A stretch of 64,000 bases of DNA, taken from assembly GCA_002101205.1 (NCBI GenBank), contig LWTM01000075.1, forward strand, positions 62,001 through 126,000, given 5' to 3'. Positions 59,008 to 64,000 of the stretch are shown here, one piece after another. Source of the DNA: Cycloclasticus sp. symbiont of Poecilosclerida sp. N (GTDB lineage: Bacteria; Pseudomonadota; Gammaproteobacteria; Methylococcales; Cycloclasticaceae). Every line of letters starts with the position of its first letter. The first letter of the stretch is position 1. A program made the translations under genes and the position numbers. The notes under the pieces were generated by a model. It was not told the origin of the DNA, did not search any database, and saw nothing but the letters and a program-made list of their open reading frames with translations.

Positions 59008-59826
59008 TTATTCAACAATGGGTTTAACCCATATTTCAGATGAAGGCTCGCCCTGAACCACTTCAATCAAACCTGCTTTGCACAATTCCAAAATAGCCAA
59101 AAATGTTACTACAACGCCACTCTTACCTTCCTCTGGTGTAAAAAAACTATGGAAGGCCAAGAATTCTTTTGAATCGTCCGTTAGTTTTTGCAAAATTCGC
59201 GACATTCGTTCCGTAACCGATAAGGGCTCGCGTTGAATTTGGTGATGGCTGAAATTTTCGGCTCGTTTTAACACCTCCTGAAATGCGCTTACGATGGCAT
59301 CAAGCTCTACATCGGGCAAAGGCTTCTCGATTTTATCGACAAGCAACTCAGCCGTTGCTAAATAATTATCCCGATACAGACGCGGTAAAGCATCAATATC
59401 ATCTGCTGCTCGTTTAAAACGCTCGTATTCTTGTAAGCGCCTGATTAGTTCCAAACGAGGGTCCTCTTCTTCGCTTGATTCTTCATCTTGCCGAGGCAGT
59501 AACATTTTAGACTTAATTTCCGCCAACATCGCTGCCATCACAAGGTATTCAGCTGCAAGCTCCATACGAATATTTTCCATCAATTCTATATACTCTATAT
59601 ATTGCTCGGTAATCTTTAAAACTGGGATATCGAGAATATCCAAGTTTTGATGTCTAATCAGATACAGCAATAGATCTAAAGGCCCCTCAAATGTTTCTAG
59701 GAAAACCTCGAGTGCATCTGGTGGGATATATAAATTTTCTGGCAGCTCTTGAAGTGGTTGTCCGTCAACTAATACCAATGGATGTTGAATAGGAACAGCA
59801 TTGTCTGACGTGTTTTTTATTTCCAT
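59008..59826 (-). CDS. scpA: Segregation and condensation protein ScpA
   Basis: Kleisin subunit of bacterial condensin, 272 residues. Conserved blocks are VFLETFEGPLDLLLYLIRHQNLDILDIPVLKITEQYIEYI near the N-terminus, YLVMAAMLAEIKSKMLLPR, and the C-terminal winged helix VVTFLAILELCKAGLIEVVQ. It precedes scpB by eight bases. Confidence 0.95.
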   Translation of the reverse strand: MEIKNTSDNAVPIQHPLVLVDGQPLQELPENLYIPPDALEVFLETFEGPLDLLLYLIRHQNLDILDIPVLKITEQYIEYIELMENIRMELAAEYLVMAAMLAEIKSKMLLPRQDEESSEEEDPRLELIRRLQEYERFKRAADDIDALPRLYRDNYLATAELLVDKIEKPLPDVELDAIVSAFQEVLKRAENFSHHQIQREPLSVTERMSRILQKLTDDSKEFLAFHSFFTPEEGKSGVVVTFLAILELCKAGLIEVVQGEPSSEIWVKPIVE

Positions 59827-59992
59827 TCTATTAAATCACCTAAACAGACCGCCAGTTTATAGTTAAAATCAGCAAGAAAACCCCAGTTCTTTAGAATGGG
59901 GGTGAATTGCCCGCTATGGTTTTGCAAAACCGCATATCTATGGTGTATATAATACCTTACAAACTGAATGAATTTAATATATAACTACTTTA

Positions 59993-60440
59993 ATGCAAAA
60001 CCTAAAATACACGTTCAGATTAAACCCGAATAAGGCGCAGGTACGGGGCGGCGGCGGTACAACTACTAAAACAGTTTTGCGGTTCACAGCGTTTCGCCTG
60101 GAATCATTTTCTAGAATTAGAAACGAAGCAGTATAAAAAAGACAAGACGTTTAGGTTTGCTACTGCTAGCACCCGCTACGCTTGCCATAAAAACAGTGCT
60201 TCGCTACCAGCATTAAAGAAAAAGTTTGACTGGTTGAAGTCCATGCCGTCAACATCACTTCAGCAAACACTGGGATACCTAGACAAAGCCTTAAAACAAA
60301 GTTTTAGTAAAAAATCAGCAACTAAGGGGTTCCCTAAATTTAAAAGAAAACGCCATTATCACGGCTCTTTTTCATTGGTAATGATAAATAATAAGGCTAT
60401 AAGTGAATATGGTAAGAAAGTTAAGATACCTAAAAGCTGA
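59993..60440 (+). pseudogene. TnpB N-terminal fragment (IS200/IS605 type)
   Basis: From an ATG at 59993 the plus strand reads MQNLKYTFRLNPNKAQ, then after a GC-rich patch and frameshift AWNHFLELETKQYKKDKTFRFAT..., LPALKKKFDWLKSMPSTSLQQTLGYLDKALKQSFSKK and GFPKFKRKRHYHGSF before a stop at 60438. This is the start of TnpB; the catalytic RuvC half is gone. The 738-base gap 59827-60564 is otherwise the sox leader. Confidence 0.82.
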
Positions 60441-60481
60441 ACCAGGAAGCCCATAAACTTTAGTTAGCGGTAGTTCGCCAC
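60438..60481 (+). mobile_element. Right end of an IS200/IS605-type element (copy 3)
   Basis: A block beginning GAACCAGGAAGCCC and a block ending GTAGTTCGCCA match the right ends at 57262-57311 and (inverted) 30059-30108. Here the end is joined directly to a TnpB N-terminus, so the middle of the element was deleted. Confidence 0.65.
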
Positions 60482-60524
60482 ACGCTAATTAAGCGTTCAC
60501 TTATACAACTTGAACTATTCTTCT

Positions 60525-60533
60525 TGCTATACA
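60525..60533 (+). promoter_or_regulatory. Candidate extended -10 promoter of the sox operon
   Basis: TGC followed by TATACA (60528-60533) lies 31 bases before the soxC start. No good -35 is present at normal spacing, so an activator may be required. Confidence 0.35.
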
Positions 60534-60564
60534 ATTAACCAACAATAACAATTAATAAAAGGGT

Positions 60565-61875
60565 ATGGCGGACTCTAAAAAACCAGAAACTTCTAAAGAG
60601 TATCTCGCTGAATTAACTGCGCATGTCCCTCCCACTTCTAGACGAGATTTTCTTAAAAAAGGGGTTAAATTCAGCACTTCCCTTGCTGCCGTTGCCGCCA
60701 CTAGCGAGGCCCTATCAGACAACCTTCCTCCTCATGTTTCCAGTTGGAGCAAGTCATTAGGAACCGGCGTTGTCTCAACACCTTATGGCGTGCCCTCTAA
60801 GTTCGAAGAAAATGTTATACGACGTACTGTTCCATGGTTGACCGCTGATAAAATCTCTTCAATCAGCATGTCGCCTCTCCAAGAACTCAAAGGCATTATC
60901 ACGCCAAACGGACTTGTCTTTGAACGATACCATGCAGGTGCTCCGGCGATTAACCCTGCACAACACCGTCTGATGATTCATGGTCTAGTAGATAACCCGC
61001 TTATCTTTACGATGGATGACTTAATGCGATTTCCTTCAGAATCCGTCATTAATTTCCTAGAATGTCCTGCCAATGGCGGCATGGAATGGCGCGGCCCTCA
61101 AATGGAAGCACTGCAATTTACACACGGTATGATCAGTTGCTGCGAATGGACCGGTGTTCGTTTGTCCACCCTACTCGCTGAAGCTGGCGTGCAATCAAAA
61201 GGCAAGTGGGTTCTAGCCGAAGGTGCTGATGGCGCTGGCATGAGTCGCAGCATTCCCATGAACAAAGCATTGGATGATGCTTTAATCGTTTACGCACAAA
61301 ATGGTGAAAAACTACGTCCCGAACAAGGTTACCCTGTGCGTTTGTTTAACCCAGGCTGGGAAGGTAATACATCTGTGAAATGGTTACGCCGGTTAAAAAT
61401 TGGAGATAAACCCTGGCATCACCGTGAAGAGACATCTAAATACACCGACTTGATGCCTGACGGACGCTCTAGACGTTTCACTTACGAACAAGAAGCTAAT
61501 TCCGTTATTACATCGCCATGCCCAGAAAACCCTTGGGGCCAAAAGGGCTCTTATGAAATTGAAGGAATTGCTTGGAGCGGTCGCGGCAAAATCAAACAAG
61601 TGGATGTCTCCATCGATGGCGGTGTCACATGGCGGCCGGCGAAATTAAAAGGCCTTGTGCTTACAAAAGCTTTAACACGCTTTTGTTTACCCTTTAAATG
61701 GGATGGTTCACCTGGCCTGTTACAAAGTAGAGCCATTGATGAAACGGGTTATGTGCAACCGACCCTTAGTCAACTACGCAATGTGCGTGGAACGAACTCC
61801 ATCTATCACAAAAATTCAATCCATACATGGCAACTGCAAAGCAACGGCAAGATAAAAAATGTACAGCTTAAATAG
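60565..61875 (+). CDS. soxC: Sulfane dehydrogenase subunit SoxC
   Basis: Molybdenum-cofactor subunit (436 residues) of the periplasmic Sox(CD)2 sulfane dehydrogenase, which oxidises SoxY-bound sulfane sulfur with six electrons. A Tat signal SRRDFLKKG (25-33) leads the export. The sulfite-oxidase fold is clear: Cys167 in NFLECPANG is the molybdenum ligand, followed by the dimerisation domain (ISYEIEGIAWSGRGKIKQVDVSIDGGVTWRPA). It overlaps soxD by 17 bases. Confidence 0.95.
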   Translation: MADSKKPETSKEYLAELTAHVPPTSRRDFLKKGVKFSTSLAAVAATSEALSDNLPPHVSSWSKSLGTGVVSTPYGVPSKFEENVIRRTVPWLTADKISSISMSPLQELKGIITPNGLVFERYHAGAPAINPAQHRLMIHGLVDNPLIFTMDDLMRFPSESVINFLECPANGGMEWRGPQMEALQFTHGMISCCEWTGVRLSTLLAEAGVQSKGKWVLAEGADGAGMSRSIPMNKALDDALIVYAQNGEKLRPEQGYPVRLFNPGWEGNTSVKWLRRLKIGDKPWHHREETSKYTDLMPDGRSRRFTYEQEANSVITSPCPENPWGQKGSYEIEGIAWSGRGKIKQVDVSIDGGVTWRPAKLKGLVLTKALTRFCLPFKWDGSPGLLQSRAIDETGYVQPTLSQLRNVRGTNSIYHKNSIHTWQLQSNGKIKNVQLK

Positions 61876-62791
61876 AATACTTATCGTCTTTGCACTAACT
61901 GCTATTCCGTTACTAGCTGTGACCTCTTTTGCAGCTGAAACTGGACGTTACGGCATTGGAAAAACAGCAACTATTGAAGAAATAGCCGGCTGGGATATTG
62001 ATATTCGTCCTGATGGCAAAGGCTTGCCTAAGGGTAAGGGTTCGGTTCTGCAAGGTGAAGAAGCCTATGAGGCACAATGCGCATCATGTCACGGTTTATT
62101 TGGTGAAGGCGAAGGTCGTTGGCCACCTCTTGCAGGCGGTGAAGACTCGCTGACCGAAGACCGTCCAAAAAAAACTGTCGGTAGTTACTGGCCTTATGCA
62201 TCAACTCTATGGGATTACATTAATAGAGCCATGCCATTTTCTGCCCCACAATCTCTAACACCCGATGAAGTTTATGCAATTACCGCTTACGTTTTGTACC
62301 TAAATGACTTGGTTGAAAAAGGCTTTGTACTGACACAAGATAACTTGGCGTCTATTGAGATGCCGAATGTAAACAACTTTTATGCAGACGATAGGCCAGA
62401 CACAAACAACGAGCGCTGCATGAAAAACTGTAAAGATCCAAGGAATATTGAAGTCATTCAGTCATTGCGCGGCATCACACCCGACCAAAAAAAGACAACT
62501 GCAGAAGAAAACCCTGCAAAGAGCAAGCTAAGTGAGGCGGCGATTGAAGGTAAAGCAACGTACACAACAAGCTGTTTAGTATGTCATGCAAGTGGCGTAG
62601 CTGGCGCACCATCTCTAGACAATAAAGATGATTGGGCAAAAAGGCTTGAACAAGGCATGGACACCCTGGTCAAGCGCGCCATTAAAGGATTTATGGGAGA
62701 GAGTGGGATAATGCCTCCAAAAGGTGGCAATATGTCATTAACAGATGAGCAAGTTAGCAATGCTGTCCAATACATGGTTGAGGCCGAATAA
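61859..62791 (+). CDS. soxD: Sulfane dehydrogenase cytochrome subunit SoxD
   Basis: Dihaem cytochrome c partner of SoxC, 310 residues. A signal peptide (about 1-25) precedes the first haem site CASCH (74-78) and a second site CLVCH (about 240-244), each in a class I cytochrome domain (first with PPLAGGEDSL, second with GIMPPKGGNMSLTDEQV). It transfers electrons from SoxC to a periplasmic cytochrome. It starts inside the end of soxC and is followed two bases later by soxX. Confidence 0.94.
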   Translation: MYSLNRILIVFALTAIPLLAVTSFAAETGRYGIGKTATIEEIAGWDIDIRPDGKGLPKGKGSVLQGEEAYEAQCASCHGLFGEGEGRWPPLAGGEDSLTEDRPKKTVGSYWPYASTLWDYINRAMPFSAPQSLTPDEVYAITAYVLYLNDLVEKGFVLTQDNLASIEMPNVNNFYADDRPDTNNERCMKNCKDPRNIEVIQSLRGITPDQKKTTAEENPAKSKLSEAAIEGKATYTTSCLVCHASGVAGAPSLDNKDDWAKRLEQGMDTLVKRAIKGFMGESGIMPPKGGNMSLTDEQVSNAVQYMVEAE

Positions 62792-62792
62792 T

Positions 62793-63146
62793 ATGAATAT
62801 ACTTCTAAAAAAATTAACGCTGAACACTATTTTAATCGGCTTATTGCTTGTCTCATTTGCGAGTGCTACTGTAGCAGATAAGGCAGACGGTAAAAAAATA
62901 GCGTTCGACCGTAAAAAAGGCAACTGTTTAGCGTGTCATGTAATGGGTGATGGCGATATGGCCGGCAATGTAGGCCCGCCCCTGATTGCTATGAAAATAA
63001 GATTTCCAGATCGTGCCATATTAAAAGCACAGATTTGGGATGCAACCGCAAAAAACCCAATTTCAATCATGCCTCCATTTGGCAAACACTATGTCCTTAC
63101 TGATGATGAAATTGAGAGCCTGCTCGATTATTTATACACCCTTTAA
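62793..63146 (+). CDS. soxX: Sulfur oxidation c-type cytochrome SoxX
   Basis: Small monohaem cytochrome (117 residues) that forms SoxAX with SoxA and couples thiosulfate to SoxY. It has a signal peptide (1-28) and haem site CLACH (45-49), then GNVGPPL and the late methionine of IMPPFG as likely axial ligand. I start at MNILLKKLTLN, in the frame after soxD; an upstream extension would overlap soxD. The matching SoxA should lie just beyond the window or elsewhere. Confidence 0.92.
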   Translation: MNILLKKLTLNTILIGLLLVSFASATVADKADGKKIAFDRKKGNCLACHVMGDGDMAGNVGPPLIAMKIRFPDRAILKAQIWDATAKNPISIMPPFGKHYVLTDDEIESLLDYLYTL

Positions 63147-63165
63147 CCACAGACACGGAGACAAT

Positions 63166-63624
63166 ATGGCTATTTCGCGTAGAAAGTTCTTAAACATATT
63201 AACCACCGGCTCAGCCGCTTGTTTGACCCTGTTAACACCACTAAGTGCCTTCGCCGCATGGGCAGCCGACGCCTTCAAGGCCACCGAACTCGAGCTCGCC
63301 TTAAACCGCTTATTAGGCTCTACAGAATTAATTGAGAGCGATGACGTTAAATTAGGGGTGCCGAAAATTGCAGAAAACGGTGCCGCCGTTTCTGTTTCAG
63401 TAAAAACAAAAATAAAAAAAGTTGAATCTATTAGTATTTTTGTTAAAGAGAACCCTCAACCACTCACCGCATCATTTAGCATCCCCGCAGGCACCAGAGC
63501 AGACGTCTCGACACGTATACGTTTAGCACAAACAAGTACTGTCACTGCAGTTGTTAAAGCAAACGGTCAACTATTCAGTAAAAGCCAAGAAGTTAAAGTA
63601 ACCATTGGTGGTTGCGGCGGCTAA
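63166..63624 (+). CDS. soxY: Thiosulfate carrier protein SoxY
   Basis: Periplasmic carrier of 152 residues; sulfur intermediates are bound to the thiol of its C-terminal GGCGG (Cys150). A Tat signal ISRRKFLNILTTGSAACLTLL exports it, probably bound to SoxZ. The start follows ACGGAG at good spacing. A short open frame upstream is not part of the gene. Confidence 0.95.
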   Translation: MAISRRKFLNILTTGSAACLTLLTPLSAFAAWAADAFKATELELALNRLLGSTELIESDDVKLGVPKIAENGAAVSVSVKTKIKKVESISIFVKENPQPLTASFSIPAGTRADVSTRIRLAQTSTVTAVVKANGQLFSKSQEVKVTIGGCGG

Positions 63625-63642
63625 AAAACAATGGAGAGTAGT

Positions 63643-63945
63643 ATGAAAGTTAAAGTAAAGTTCAAAAACAACATAACGTCAGTCCGCCTTTTAGCAAAAC
63701 ACCCCATGGAAACTGGACGTCGTATTAATAAAAAAACAGGTGAAAAAATTCCAGCGAAATATATCCAAGAATTGACCTGCAAGCATGATGGGAAAGTCGT
63801 TTTTATTGCTCAATTCGGGACATCTGTATCGCAGGATCCATACCTTGCTTTCTCTTTCGAGGGCGGTAAAAAAGGTGACACCATACAACTACGCTGGAAC
63901 GACAATACAGGCGATGTGGGAAGAGCTGAAGCTAAAATAAAATAA
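63643..63945 (+). CDS. soxZ: Thiosulfate oxidation carrier complex protein SoxZ
   Basis: Partner of SoxY, 100 residues, no signal peptide (carried out with SoxY). Family segments are VRLLAKHPMETGRRINKKTGEKIPAKYIQEL, FGTSVSQDPYLAFSFEGGKKGDTIQLRWNDN. GGAGAG (63633-63638) lies four bases upstream of the chosen ATG at 63643; the ATG at 63631 lies before that RBS and is less likely. No gene can be supported in the remaining 55 bases. Confidence 0.94.
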   Translation: MKVKVKFKNNITSVRLLAKHPMETGRRINKKTGEKIPAKYIQELTCKHDGKVVFIAQFGTSVSQDPYLAFSFEGGKKGDTIQLRWNDNTGDVGRAEAKIK

Positions 63946-64000
63946 AAATATGTGGGCAAGTGTATGCTGACAGTGCTTATGCCAACAAGCAAAATGATAA

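Noticed and set aside
60234..60440. A 68-codon open frame as a separate small gene
   Set aside because: It is the in-frame continuation of the TnpB N-terminus; the upstream part is visible before its ATG.
63946..64000. Start of a soxA gene from the ATG at 63964
   Set aside because: Only 12 codons remain and they do not resemble a SoxA signal peptide.

Overview
The window looks like a chromosomal segment of a moderately AT-rich gammaproteobacterium. Gene order matches enterobacterial and pseudomonad blocks closely: tsaE-amiB-mutL-miaA-hfq-hflX-hflK-hflC-(DUF2065)-hisZ-purA; metY-rimP-nusA-infB-rbfA-truB-rpsO-pnp; uvrC-pgsA-tRNA-Gly-tRNA-Cys; nusB-ribH-ribB-ribE-ribD-nrdR-glyA; dnaX-ybaB-recR preceded by ffs. 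Two phasins and PhaR point to polyhydroxyalkanoate storage. A RegB/RegA-type redox two-component pair, a monomeric NADP isocitrate dehydrogenase and a soxCDXYZ cluster point to an aerobic, sulfur-oxidising, probably marine lineage of the Piscirickettsiaceae/Thiotrichales type (Cycloclasticus- or Methylophaga-like). The genus is an inference from gene content and composition only.

Layout. 1-5.7 kb: 5' part of htpG with a sigma-32-like promoter, tRNA-Ser(GGA), uup, a DUF2797 gene, then pyrF and two phasins on the plus strand. 5.8-8.9 kb: class II fructose-bisphosphate aldolase, a lipoprotein esterase and a PQQ-type sugar dehydrogenase. 9-20.2 kb: the purA-to-tsaE block, all minus strand. 20.3-24.7 kb: queG, orn, an M48 protease, a cytochrome-like protein that has lost its haem motif, and rsgA. 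24.7-30 kb: hinT, recR, ybaB, dnaX, 4.5S RNA, regA and regB. 30-34.3 kb: a TnpB fragment, icd, a broken higA-type antitoxin, tRNA-Cys, tRNA-Gly and pgsA. 34.3-46.6 kb: uvrC, phaR and the pnp-to-metY translation operon. 47-54.4 kb: pgpA, thiL, nusB, the riboflavin genes, nrdR and glyA. 54.5-60 kb: ettA, sufT, rluB, scpB and scpA. 60-64 kb: a TnpB remnant, then soxC, soxD, soxX, soxY and soxZ. The last 55 bases hold no gene I can support.

Genome decay by insertion sequences is the main accessory signal. I could read four kinds of dead element: two copies of an ISNCY/IS1202-like element, each with a 16-bp target duplication; an internally deleted IS3-family element between nusA and infB whose end now supplies the nusA stop codon; three remnants of an IS200/IS605-type TnpB element sharing one right end; and a small rve-type integrase tail beside scpB. 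Two of these sit inside the translation operon, which must be read through them or restarted within them.

Other notable signals are an A9 slippage tract in dnaX positioned to give a short gamma subunit, three palindromes spaced exactly 30 bp apart beside ffs, C8/C9 tracts in the tRNA-modification genes miaA and tsaE, and a MutL carrying the endonuclease motif. I saw no CRISPR array, prophage or obvious undescribed defence system.
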